A stretch of 39,083 nt of DNA from Verrucomicrobiota bacterium. Lineage in GTDB: Bacteria; Verrucomicrobiota; Verrucomicrobiia; Limisphaerales; SIBE01. Below the pieces are notes generated by a model that was not told the DNA's origin, did not search any database, and worked only from the letters and a program-made list of their open reading frames with translations. A program made the translations under genes and the position numbers. Numbering within the stretch: position 1 is the stretch's first letter; each line of letters starts with the position of its first letter. The DNA lies in assembly GCA_021733945.1 (NCBI GenBank), contig JAIPJX010000031.1, forward strand, positions 1 through 39,083, in the 5' to 3' direction. Shown here piece after piece: positions 26,650-34,793 of the stretch.

Positions 26650-26742
26650 ACTGTCTTGGCGTGAGCGACGGCGAAAAGTTCGCCGACCACTGGCACGTTT
26701 TCAGGAAGGGCGGCGTAACTTGGATCTGGACACCCAGCTTCA

Positions 26743-26813
26743 TCACTGTGCGCCGACGCGATAGAAGCGTTGCGAGTTCGTCGCATGGGTGTCGCGCCAA
26801 CCGGCAAAGACCG
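26743..26813 (-). pseudogene. secreted-protein C-terminal tail
   Basis: The minus strand reads 'FAGWRDTHATNSQRFYRVGA' followed by Q and a TGA at 26743-26745. 'D..ATN.QRFYRV' is a frequent ending of verrucomicrobial secreted proteins (compare 'GTRFYRLRKP' at the end of the CotH protein in this window). The body of the protein is missing. Confidence 0.4.
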
Positions 26814-26825
26814 GCGACGGATAAA

Positions 26826-26937
26826 CCAGATTCAAGCTGGTTGTTTACGACGCTTTATCAAGTGCTGAGGTTGCCCATCGGCACAATCATGTCGTGGATG
26901 TCTCGCGGCAAGGACATCCTCCGCCGCCGACTGCAAA
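26826..26937 (+). pseudogene. sigma-70 fragment with internal deletion
   Basis: The frame reads 'DSSWLFTTLYQV' joined directly to 'LRLPIGTIMSWMSRGKDILR' and RRL. The first part matches 'KSWLFTTLYRV' (end of region 2) and the second matches 'MPVGTVMSRLSRAKGLLRERL' (region 4 helix) of the intact sigma factor at 22594-23136. About 70 residues between the two are missing, as is everything before region 2.4. The DUF547 gene with a GGAATA-type promoter starts 140 bp downstream. Confidence 0.7.
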
Positions 26938-27037
26938 CCCCATCACCGGCCACCATCAATTGCCGCAACAGCGGGTGGGCGGCGCGATTCCAAGGCCGCG
27001 CGATGTCCTGCACCGTGTAACTTCGACGCACTGCAGT

Positions 27038-27076
27038 GGAATATCCAGACCCGCAAATCATTCTCAACTATTGAAT
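27038..27076 (+). promoter_or_regulatory. candidate ECF promoter of the DUF547 operon
   Basis: GGAATA (27038-27043) is followed by CCGCAA at 27051 (also present in the sigma-gene promoter at 22575) and TCTCAAC at 27062; the ATG is at 27077. GGAATA and TCT have the same spacing as in the other two candidates. There is no Shine-Dalgarno sequence. Confidence 0.45.
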
Positions 27077-27871
27077 ATGACAGGATCAATCATTTCCCGG
27101 ACACTTTGCTCTGTCGCGCTCGGCTTGGCGGTGCTCGCTTCACACGCTGCTGCTGCTGAATTCGACCAATCGCACGCGCTGTTTGATGTCGTGCTCAAAC
27201 AGCGGGTGAAGAATGCCCGCGTGGATTACGCGGGGCTGAAAGCGCATCCCCAGGACTTGAATCGCTATCTCGACCAGGTCGCCGGCGTCAGCAAGACCGA
27301 GTTCAAGAAGTGGAGCGAGCCGCAGCAAATCGCTTTTCTGAGCAATGCCTACAACGCCTTCACGCTGCGGCTCATCATTGACCATTACCCGCTCAGGAGA
27401 ATCAAAGATATCGGGAGCATTTTCAGCGGCCCGTGGGATCAGCCCGTCGTCAGACTTTTCGGCGGGACAATGGATTTGAACACGGTGGAACACAGAATTC
27501 TGCGCAAGGATTACACCGAGCCACGACTGCACTTCGTGCTCGTTTGCGCGGCCAAGGGTTGTCCGCCGCTCCGCGGCGAAGCCTACGTGGGCGCGCGACT
27601 CGAAGCACAACTCGTGGATCAGGCGAAACAATTCCTTGCGGAATCCGCCAAGAACCGCGTGGATGCCGCCACGCGCACGGTCTATCTCTCGCCGATTTTC
27701 AAATGGTATGGAAGCGACTTTGAGAAGAAGCACGGATCGGTGCTCGCGGCATTGAAACCGGATTGGCCGGGCAAGTCCGTCGCCGGATACGAAGAATTCA
27801 AAATCCGCTACACCGAATACAACTGGTCGCTCAACGAACAACCGCGCAAACAGCAAATACAAACCTTATGA
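27077..27871 (+). CDS. exported DUF547 domain-containing protein
   Basis: The ATG at 27077 starts a signal peptide (MTGSIISRTLCSVALGLAVL...ASHAAAAEF); the open frame extends further upstream but without sense. The body is a DUF547 domain: 'NARVDYAGLKAHPQDLNRYL', 'QIAFLSNAYNAFTLRLIIDH', 'LNTVEHRILRKDYTEPRLHF', 'VLVCAAKGCPPLRGEAY' with the conserved Cys near 'CAAKGCPPLR'. Family function is unknown; a cysteine-protease-like fold has been suggested for related families, which I cannot test here. The stop overlaps the DUF2934 start (ATGA). First gene of a probable operon DUF547, DUF2934, TVP38, oxidoreductase. Confidence 0.9.
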   Translation: MTGSIISRTLCSVALGLAVLASHAAAAEFDQSHALFDVVLKQRVKNARVDYAGLKAHPQDLNRYLDQVAGVSKTEFKKWSEPQQIAFLSNAYNAFTLRLIIDHYPLRRIKDIGSIFSGPWDQPVVRLFGGTMDLNTVEHRILRKDYTEPRLHFVLVCAAKGCPPLRGEAYVGARLEAQLVDQAKQFLAESAKNRVDAATRTVYLSPIFKWYGSDFEKKHGSVLAALKPDWPGKSVAGYEEFKIRYTEYNWSLNEQPRKQQIQTL

Positions 27872-28122
27872 AGCCACTTCCCCAATCCACATCCTCAGAC
27901 GCCATCTCGGCGCGCGCTTACCTACTTTGGGAAGCCGCCAGGCGACCCGCAGGTCGCGACTAGGAATTCTGGCTGCTCGCCGAACATGAACTCAAGGCGA
28001 AGCCGAAAGCTCCGGGCTCGATCGCGCTCGCCCGCCGTCCGCGACGGACGGGTTACCCGGTAACTCACCACAAAGCTGAAATCCCAAAGCGACGAGACTT
28101 GCTCATCGTAATTGCATCGTAA
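27868..28122 (+). pseudogene. DUF2934 protein interrupted by an in-frame TAG
   Basis: The frame from ATG 27868 reads 'DAISARAYLLWEAARRPAGR' D, then TAG at 27961-27963, then in the same frame 'EFWLLAEHELKAKPKAPGSI' up to TAA at 28120. DUF2934 proteins have 'IRxRAYxLWExxGrPxGrdlehWlxAExEL', so the stop replaces a single residue in the middle of the motif. Either it is a fresh nonsense mutation (or a sequencing error), or only a 31-aa stub is made. The ATG overlaps the DUF547 stop. Confidence 0.75.
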
Positions 28123-28152
28123 TTGATTAGCTTGAACCCCAAAGTCCAAATC

Positions 28153-28860
28153 ATGGCTTCATCCAAAACCACTGCCGCCAAGTCCGGCTTCAACTGGAAA
28201 TGGCTGCTCTACCCCGCCGCTGCCATCATCCTTTTCGTCATCGCCAAAGAACTTCATTTACAGGACCGGCTCAAGCAGGGACTCGACTGGGTCGGCCAAC
28301 TCGGCCGGTGGGGGCCGGCCATCTTCATCGGCCTCTACATCGTGGCGACCGTGTTGTTCATCCCCGGCTCGGCGTTGACACTCGGCGCTGGCGCAATCTT
28401 TGGCGTGGCGTGGGGTTCGGTCTACGTTTCCGTCGGCTCGACGCTGGGCGCGACGGCCGCATTTCTCGTTGGCCGGTATCTGGCCCGCAACGCCATCGCC
28501 CGCAAGATTGAAGGCAACGAGCGTTTCGCCGCGATTGACAAAGCCGTGGCGAACGAGGGCTGGAAGATCGTCGGTCTGACGCGGCTCTCGCCGGTATTTC
28601 CTTTCACGCTGTTGAATTATTCGTTCGGCCTCACGCGGGTAAAGTTGAGCCACTACGTCCTCGCTTCGTGGATCGGCATGATGCCCGGTACGGTGATGTA
28701 TGTGTATCTCGGTTCGCTGGCCAAAGCCGCGACGGGCGAGCACACCCGCACCACCGGCGAATGGGTGCTTTACGGCGTCGGCCTGCTCGCCACCTTGGTC
28801 GTTACCATTTTCGTCACGCGTATCGCCAAACAGGTGCTCGCCAAACGCATCACCAATTAA
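28153..28860 (+). CDS. TVP38/TMEM64 family inner membrane protein
   Basis: This is a DedA/VTT-type integral membrane protein of 235 aa. It has an N-terminal helix ('LLYPAAAIILFVIAKELHL'), the VTT core ('LFIPGSALTLGAGAIFGVAW', 'STLGATAAFLVGRYLARNAI'), the family motif 'LTRLSPVFPFTLLNYSFGLT', and a C-terminal helix ('WVLYGVGLLATLVVTIFVTR'). Family members are linked to lipid or small-molecule transport; the role here is unknown. ATG 28153 is chosen; an upstream TTG at 28123 is less likely. A diverged copy of the tail is at 24152. The gene after it is an oxidoreductase, a common neighbour of TVP38 genes. Confidence 0.93.
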   Translation: MASSKTTAAKSGFNWKWLLYPAAAIILFVIAKELHLQDRLKQGLDWVGQLGRWGPAIFIGLYIVATVLFIPGSALTLGAGAIFGVAWGSVYVSVGSTLGATAAFLVGRYLARNAIARKIEGNERFAAIDKAVANEGWKIVGLTRLSPVFPFTLLNYSFGLTRVKLSHYVLASWIGMMPGTVMYVYLGSLAKAATGEHTRTTGEWVLYGVGLLATLVVTIFVTRIAKQVLAKRITN

Positions 28861-28881
28861 GGGATTTCAAGTAAAATCAAC

Positions 28882-30414
28882 ATGAGCCAACCCACCCAAC
28901 CGCCCGTCCTCCCGTGGGACGCGCATAATCAAAAACTCGTCTCCAATGTCCACCCCTCAGACTGGAAGAATCCCACACCTGCTCCGCGCTACAACCTCGT
29001 TGTCATCGGCGGCGGCACGGCAGGGCTGGTTTCCGCCGTTGGGGCAGCGGGGCTCGGCGCAAAGGTCGCCCTCATCGAGAAACATTTCATGGGCGGAGAT
29101 TGCCTCAACGTCGGCTGCGTGCCGTCCAAAGCCATCATCCGCGCCGCACGCGCCGCTGCGGCGGTCAGGGAAGCGGCGGAATTTGGAGTAAATGTTCCCA
29201 CCGGCACAACCGTGGACTTTGGCAAGGTCATGGAGCGGATGCGCCGTCTCCGCGCGGACATCAGCCCACATGACTCTGCCAAACGCTTCAGCGAACTCGG
29301 CGTGGACATTTTCCTCGGCGCGGGCAAGTTCACCGGCCCGGACACCATCGAGGTCGGCGGGCAAACGCTGCGTTTTGCCAAGGCCGTCATCGCCACCGGC
29401 GCACGCGCCGCTGCACCGCCGATTCCGGGCTTGAAGGATGTTCCCTATCTCACCAACGAAACGCTTTTTTCGCTCACCGAACTGCCGAAACGCCTCGGCA
29501 TCATCGGCGCTGGCCCGATTGGCTGCGAGATGGCGCAAAGTTTCGCCCGTTTTGGTTCGGAGGTGTATCTAGTGGAAGCCGAACATGGCATCCTGCCGCG
29601 CGAAGATCGCGGCGCGGCGGAAATCGTCCTTGAGAGGATGCAAAGCGACGGGGTCAAGATACTTTGTTGCGGCAAGGACTTGAAGTTGGCGAAAGACCCC
29701 AATGGCGTTCGAATGAAGGTCGGTTCGCACGGCAAAGACTACGACGTGCTCGTGGATCAACTCCTCGTCGCCGTGGGCCGAGCGCCTAATGTCGAAGGAC
29801 TCGGCCTCGAAACCGTCGGCGTCGAGTTCGACAAAAAGGGCGTGAAGGTCAACGACCGTCTGCAAACTGCCAACCGGCGCGTCTTCGCCTGCGGCGACAT
29901 CTGTTCGCCGTATCAGTTCACGCACGCGGCTGATTTCATGGCGCGCATCGTCATTCAAAACGCATTGTTCAAAGGCCGCGCCAAAGCCAGTTCGCTCATC
30001 ATTCCGTGGGCGACTTACACTTCACCGGAAATCGCCCACGTCGGTCTTTACGAGAAGGAGGCCAGAGAGATAGGCATCGAAGTGGACACGTTCACGCAAG
30101 AGTTGAGTAAAGTGGACCGCGCGATTCTCGATGGCGAAACAGAAGGCTTCGTACGTGTCCATGTTCGCAAAGGCACGGATAAAATTGTCGGCGCGACCGT
30201 GGTTGCCACGCACGCGGGCGAGTTGATTGGCGAACTCACGCTCGCTATGAAAGGCAAACTCGGCCTCAAGACCATCGGTGGGACGATCCATCCATATCCA
30301 ACGCAAGCCGAAGCCATCCGCAAGACCGGCGACCTTTACAACCGCACCCGCCTGACGCCCTTTGTGAAGAACCTGATGAACCGATGGATCGCCTGGCAGC
30401 GGCGACACCACTAG
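28882..30414 (+). CDS. MerA-like FAD-dependent pyridine nucleotide-disulfide oxidoreductase
   Basis: This is a class I flavin disulfide reductase of 510 aa. FAD-binding 'NLVVIGGGTAGLVSAVGAAG' (about 38-57), redox-active disulfide Cys74/Cys79 in 'GGDCLNVGCVPSK', NAD(P)-binding 'LGIIGAGPIGCEMAQSFARF', second FAD motif 'RRVFACGDIC', and the C-terminal dimer domain with 'TIHPYPTQAEAIRKTGDLYN' providing the His-Glu-like pair. Automated pipelines often call such proteins mercuric reductase. However, there is no N-terminal HMA domain and no C-terminal vicinal Cys pair, so Hg(II) reduction is doubtful. It lies 21 bp after the TVP38 gene. The convergent DUF1501 gene ends 40 bp away. Confidence 0.92.
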   Translation: MSQPTQPPVLPWDAHNQKLVSNVHPSDWKNPTPAPRYNLVVIGGGTAGLVSAVGAAGLGAKVALIEKHFMGGDCLNVGCVPSKAIIRAARAAAAVREAAEFGVNVPTGTTVDFGKVMERMRRLRADISPHDSAKRFSELGVDIFLGAGKFTGPDTIEVGGQTLRFAKAVIATGARAAAPPIPGLKDVPYLTNETLFSLTELPKRLGIIGAGPIGCEMAQSFARFGSEVYLVEAEHGILPREDRGAAEIVLERMQSDGVKILCCGKDLKLAKDPNGVRMKVGSHGKDYDVLVDQLLVAVGRAPNVEGLGLETVGVEFDKKGVKVNDRLQTANRRVFACGDICSPYQFTHAADFMARIVIQNALFKGRAKASSLIIPWATYTSPEIAHVGLYEKEAREIGIEVDTFTQELSKVDRAILDGETEGFVRVHVRKGTDKIVGATVVATHAGELIGELTLAMKGKLGLKTIGGTIHPYPTQAEAIRKTGDLYNRTRLTPFVKNLMNRWIAWQRRHH

Positions 30415-30454
30415 GATTGAGCCGTGGCTGTACAGCGACAATGATCATTCGCAT

Positions 30455-31897
30455 TCAGGCGAGGATTTTTCGGATCACATCGCCGGCCACATCGGTGAGG
30501 CGATGGCTGCGTCCGTTGTGGAGGTAGGTCAGTCGTTTGTGATCCACTCCGAGCAGGTGGAGCATGGTGGCATGGAGGTCGTGTACACTCACACGATCCG
30601 TTTCCGCTTTGTAACCGATCTCATCGGTTTCTCCGAAGCTCGTGCCACCACGGATGCCGGCCCCGGCCATCCAGGCCATAAACCCGTTCGGATTATGATC
30701 GCGCCCGCCGCTTCCCTGCGAAACCGGCATTCGCCCGAACTCGCCGCCCCACACCACAAGGGTGCTGTCCCAGAGACCCCGGCGCTTGAGGTCGGTCAGC
30801 AGGCCGTGAATCGGCATGTCGGTGGAGGCGCAGTGGTGGGAATGATTTCCCTTGAGGTCGGAATGGGCGTCCCACTCGCCGTCGCTGTAGACCTGGACGA
30901 AGCGCACGCCCCGTTCGATCAGGCGCCGGGCCATGAGGCATTTGGTTCCGATGTTCCGGGACACCTTCTGGTTGAGCCCGTACATCTCGAGGGTCTGCTG
31001 CGATTCGGTTGAAAAATCCGTCAGGTCGCTGGCTTCGCTCTGCATCCGGTAGGCCAGTTCGAAGCTTTGGATGCGGGCCAGCAGGTCGGGTTCCCCCGCG
31101 TGCAGTTGGAGATGGGCGGTGTTGGCCTGATGCAGGAAATCGAGCTGCGCCCGCTGGTCTTGAAGGGTGACGTGTTCAGGCCGCGTGAGATTGAGGATGG
31201 GCGCGCCGGAGGAACGGAACAGGGTGCCCTGATAGCTGGTGGGCAGAAAGCCGGCGCTCCAGTTGAGGGGGCCCCCTTTTACGCCGCTGCTGTTTCCGAG
31301 CACGACGTAGCCGGGGAGGTTTCTGCTTTCGCTGCCGAGGCCGTAAGTCACCCAGGCACCCGCACTCGGGAATCCGGGACGGGCGATCCCGGTATTGATC
31401 TGGTACAAGGCCGGCACATGATCGTTGGATTCACTGTAGAGCGATTTGATGAACGCGAAATCGTCCACGTGCCGCGCCACATTGGGATACTTCTCGCAAA
31501 CCCACGCACCCGATTGACCGTGCTGATCGAACGTAAAGGGGGATTTCATCAGCGGCCCCGGGTTTCCGTTGAACACGTCGATTGAAATGCGCTGTCCGTC
31601 GCGTCGTGTCAGCTCCGGTTTCGGATCAAACAGATCGACCGAGCTGGGTGCTCCCTCCATAAACAACCAGATGACCGAACGCGCTTTTGCCGGGTAATGC
31701 GGCGGGGCGACTGCCATCGGGTTTAGGGCGCGCCCGGGAGTGTCGGCAGGAGAATCCGCCGCGAGCAGTCCCTCGTGTTTGAGGAGGTCCGCCAGTGCGA
31801 GCAGGCCGCAGCCCGACCCGGCTTTCTTAAGGAACTCGCGCCGGTTGTTGAACCGGGCGTACCGTCCGCAGTGATGGGATTGGATCTGGTGCTTCAT
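30455..31897 (-). CDS. DUF1501 domain-containing protein (sulfatase-like fold, TAT-exported)
   Basis: The N-terminus carries a twin-arginine signal ('NNRREFLKKAGSGCGLLAL'). The DUF1501 body shows 'ARSVIWLFMEGAPSSVDLFD', 'HYPAKA', 'SAGAWVTYGLGSESRNLPGY', 'GGEFGRMPVSQGSGGRDHNP' and the C-terminal 'LHATMLHLLGVDHKRLTY'. The family is abundant in Planctomycetes and Verrucomicrobia and relates to the alkaline phosphatase/sulfatase superfamily, but function is not established. It follows the DUF1549/1553 gene by 60 bp on the same strand; the two families are nearly always paired. Confidence 0.95.
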   Translation of the reverse strand: MKHQIQSHHCGRYARFNNRREFLKKAGSGCGLLALADLLKHEGLLAADSPADTPGRALNPMAVAPPHYPAKARSVIWLFMEGAPSSVDLFDPKPELTRRDGQRISIDVFNGNPGPLMKSPFTFDQHGQSGAWVCEKYPNVARHVDDFAFIKSLYSESNDHVPALYQINTGIARPGFPSAGAWVTYGLGSESRNLPGYVVLGNSSGVKGGPLNWSAGFLPTSYQGTLFRSSGAPILNLTRPEHVTLQDQRAQLDFLHQANTAHLQLHAGEPDLLARIQSFELAYRMQSEASDLTDFSTESQQTLEMYGLNQKVSRNIGTKCLMARRLIERGVRFVQVYSDGEWDAHSDLKGNHSHHCASTDMPIHGLLTDLKRRGLWDSTLVVWGGEFGRMPVSQGSGGRDHNPNGFMAWMAGAGIRGGTSFGETDEIGYKAETDRVSVHDLHATMLHLLGVDHKRLTYLHNGRSHRLTDVAGDVIRKILA

Positions 31898-31957
31898 CGG
31901 TTCCTGGATGTTTTACAAAAAGCGGTGGTCTGCGGGGGAGCGGTACATCGGTTCGCA

Positions 31958-34243
31958 TCAATCCACATAGATAAACTCGTTCAGCGCGAAGATGGCCTGA
32001 CAAAAATCCGCGAGGGCCAGCTCATGACTGTCGGCGGCCGGGTGATCCTGAATGCGCGCGGTCCGCTGCCGGATCCGGGTTTCGAGAAAACTGGTTCCCA
32101 GGTCGAGTTCCGGGAGGGTGGGTTCGCGTCCGAGTGCCAGTTGCCAGGCCAGGTGGATCTGGTTTTCAGGTTTGGCACCGGCTTCACCGCGTACCCGGGT
32201 TGCGAAGTCGACGGCTCGAGCGCGCACGAACGAATCGTTGAGCAGGGCGAGCGCCTGGGGTGCAACGGTGGTGATGTCGCGGCGGCCACAGCTGGCCTGG
32301 GCGTCCGGTCCGTCGAACGCCTGGAGCATCGGGTTTTGCACCACGCGCTTGTGGAACAGATAGAGGCTGCGACGGTGCGTTGAGGGGGTGTCCACGAGGT
32401 CCTTTGGATAGGGATCCTTCATGTTTCGGGCCTGGATGGCCTCGGGGGCGATGGGTGCCTTGACCGCGGGACCGAACATCCGGGGGTTCAGCATGCCGCT
32501 CACGGCCAGCATCGAATCGCGAAGGATCTCCGCTTCGAGTCTCATCGGGCGCCGACGCCAGAGCAGACGATTGTCCGGATCAACGGCGGCGCTGAAGGGA
32601 TCGAAGGTGGTGCCTTGAAGGTAGACAGCGCTCGTCATGATAAGGCGGTGCAGCGGTTTGAGTTTCCAGCCGGTTCTGACAAACTCGCTGGTCAGCCATT
32701 CCAGAAGATCCGGGTGGGTGGCGGGATCCGCGCGCGTGCCAAAATCGTTTGCGGTGCGCACCAGGCCGTGTCCGAAATGATGCTGCCAGACACGGTTGAC
32801 GATCACCCGCGCCACGAGCGCGCCCGCACCATGCTCGAGGTCGGTCATCCATTCCGCCAGGGCGCGGCGTTGTTGTGTGGAGTCCGTGCGGAGACTGGCG
32901 GCCCGCGCTTCGGCCCAATAATCCTCGGGTGTCTTACCGCGCGTGAGCGCCGTCAGGAACCCCAGTTCCACCGGCTCGCTCCTGGCGTGGAAATCGCCCC
33001 GGGCCAGGAGAAACGTTTCGCGGGGTTCGGGCCCGAAATCAGCAAATCCGAAGGCGGTCGGCAAAGGTACCGGCCTGCGTTCTTCGATTTGCCGGACCAC
33101 GTTCCACAGTGTGTCCCACCGCTTACGTTCCTCTTCCGAGAGGTACGGGCGCAGGTCCTCGTCTGCGACACGCAATTTTTTGGCGAATCGCTTGGCAAGG
33201 TCCGTGGCTTCGCTGGAACCGGGTGTGTCGCGGAGAATGGATTTTTCCGTGTCCGTGGCGTCGAGCCCGTTGATTTTGGCGAGTCGGACTTCGGATTCAT
33301 GAATGAATCGTGTTTTCGCGATCCAGTCCTTCAACGGGTTTTGTGCGGCCTGAAACTCGGTTTCCCAAAGGTTCCGGGCTTCGCCGTGGCGCCTGATCGC
33401 GTCGCGACTCGCGAGGGGCAGTTCCGCGCGATCCCCGCCGTTGAACGCGCTGAGCATCCGGTAATAATCCCGCCTGGGAACCGGATCGTACTTGTGGTCA
33501 TGACACCGTGCGCAACCCAAGGTCAGGGCCAGCATCGCCGAACCGGTGGTGGAAATCATGTCATCCAGCTCGTTGAACCGTGTGCGAATACGTTCCTCCT
33601 CCATCAGCCGGTCAGGCAGTTCGGCATGGGTGCCGGCCGCGATAAACCCGGTGGCGGCGATCGCCTCCGGGTTGTCCGGCTCCAGTTCGTCGCCTGCCAG
33701 CTGCCACCGCACGAAACGATCGAAGGCGAGGTCGGTGTTGAGGCTGCGAACAACAAAGTCGCGGTAATGGTGGGCGGTTCGGCGGTCGGCATCGCCTTCC
33801 TGCCCGTCGCTGTCCGCGTACCGGGCGACATCCAGCCAGTGACGCGCCCAACGTTCGCCGTAATGGGGGCTGGCCAGCAGCTGATCGATCAACGCGGCGA
33901 CGGCGGACTGGGGATCCAGCGAAAAATCGCGCTCGAAACCCTTCACCTGAACCGGGGTGGGAGGCAGACCGGTGAGGTCGAAGTACATGCGGCGCGCCAG
34001 TTCCCGGGCCGAAGCCTGCGGGGTCGGGGTCAGATTCTTCGCGCGCAAACGCTCCAGGATGAACCGGTCCACAGGAGTGCGGGCTGAGTCCGAGTCTCCC
34101 GTTGCCGGAATCGATGGGGACCAGACCGGGAGATAGGACCAGTGCCCGCCGCTGTCGTGCTCCGGGGTGCCGCGGGTGAGAGAGGTTCCGATGAAGAGCA
34201 ATCCCAGTCGAAGGATCAGCCATATGGGAGCCGGAGTCTGCAT
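31958..34243 (-). CDS. DUF1549/DUF1553 (PSCyt2-PSD1) exported protein
   Basis: This is the usual partner of DUF1501 proteins. A signal segment (about 1-24; 'PAPIWLILRLGLLFIGTSLT') is followed by PSCyt2/DUF1549 ('TPVDRFILERLRAKNLTPTP', 'RRMYFDLTGLPPTPVQVKGF', 'SPHYGERWARHWLDVARYAD') and PSD1/DUF1553 towards the C-terminus ('RVIVNRVWQHHFGHGLVRTA', 'RRPMRLEAEILRDSMLAVSG'). A 'GCARCHDHKYDPV' motif resembles a haem c-binding CxxCH. The separate N-terminal PSCyt1 cytochrome domain found in many relatives is absent. ATG 34243 is chosen; a GTG six bases upstream (34249) is the alternative, and neither has a Shine-Dalgarno sequence. Confidence 0.93.
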   Translation of the reverse strand: MQTPAPIWLILRLGLLFIGTSLTRGTPEHDSGGHWSYLPVWSPSIPATGDSDSARTPVDRFILERLRAKNLTPTPQASARELARRMYFDLTGLPPTPVQVKGFERDFSLDPQSAVAALIDQLLASPHYGERWARHWLDVARYADSDGQEGDADRRTAHHYRDFVVRSLNTDLAFDRFVRWQLAGDELEPDNPEAIAATGFIAAGTHAELPDRLMEEERIRTRFNELDDMISTTGSAMLALTLGCARCHDHKYDPVPRRDYYRMLSAFNGGDRAELPLASRDAIRRHGEARNLWETEFQAAQNPLKDWIAKTRFIHESEVRLAKINGLDATDTEKSILRDTPGSSEATDLAKRFAKKLRVADEDLRPYLSEEERKRWDTLWNVVRQIEERRPVPLPTAFGFADFGPEPRETFLLARGDFHARSEPVELGFLTALTRGKTPEDYWAEARAASLRTDSTQQRRALAEWMTDLEHGAGALVARVIVNRVWQHHFGHGLVRTANDFGTRADPATHPDLLEWLTSEFVRTGWKLKPLHRLIMTSAVYLQGTTFDPFSAAVDPDNRLLWRRRPMRLEAEILRDSMLAVSGMLNPRMFGPAVKAPIAPEAIQARNMKDPYPKDLVDTPSTHRRSLYLFHKRVVQNPMLQAFDGPDAQASCGRRDITTVAPQALALLNDSFVRARAVDFATRVRGEAGAKPENQIHLAWQLALGREPTLPELDLGTSFLETRIRQRTARIQDHPAADSHELALADFCQAIFALNEFIYVD

Positions 34244-34339
34244 ACGCACGGGATGTCCGAAATGTCTCAGACATTCGGAGTGGAATCAAGCCATTTGACC
34301 GGTCCATCGGCAATTGCGGAACGTCTGGCAAAACCGAAG

Positions 34340-34636
34340 CCCCGGGGGATTGTCGAAATGAGAATAGCCGACCTTCCGATGCCGGACGACAAGCAGTCCC
34401 CCGTTCCGGGTGCAGCATTGAGTGAACTCCCACGCCTGATCCAGGCGGGCCAAATCCGGGCCTGCGTGGTCCCGCGTTTGCGCGGCTGTTGTGACTGTGC
34501 GCCACCCGACGTCTCTGTCAGGCGGCGGGAAATAACCAGGAGAAACGTCAGCGCACTGGACGATCAAGCCACCCAGCAGGAGCAGGGAAAAAAGAGATGC
34601 GAAAAAAGGCAACCTCCTGGGAAACACGAGATTCAT
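34340..34636 (-). pseudogene. serine hydrolase (beta-lactamase family), 5' remnant
   Basis: From ATG 34636 the minus strand encodes a signal peptide (MNLVFPRRLPFFASLFSLLL...) and 'YFPPPDRDVGWRTVTTAAQT', 'DLARLDQAWEFTQCCTRNGG' and LLVVRHRK. Beta-lactamase-related serine hydrolases start like this ('YYPPPExxGGWRxLxdpxxxRxxAGxDxxxLDxAFexxxxSTKNGGLLVVRxG'). The following 'YFGR...S.GKSFTS' part with the catalytic SxxK is missing; the frame ends at about 34286. The rest of 34250-34793 shows no gene. Confidence 0.6.
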
Positions 34637-34793
34637 GCCGGGACTGTGCCACGGCGCTGAATTGGGAACAACGAGATTGTATCCCGCGCCCCCCCCAAAC
34701 CGAACGCGCGCGCCATTCGGGGCTTGAACCTGAATGGCGCGCTCAAACACATCCCGACAGGCCGGTGCCGACGGGATTGATCCCCGTCGTTCG

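Noticed and set aside
28882..30414. true mercuric reductase (merA) and a mer operon
   Set aside because: No HMA domain, no C-terminal Cys pair, and no merR, merT or merP nearby.
30440..30449. AATGATCATT palindrome between the convergent oxidoreductase and DUF1501 genes
   Set aside because: Only 10 bp, with no GC-rich stem or T-run, so it does not support a terminator or an operator call.
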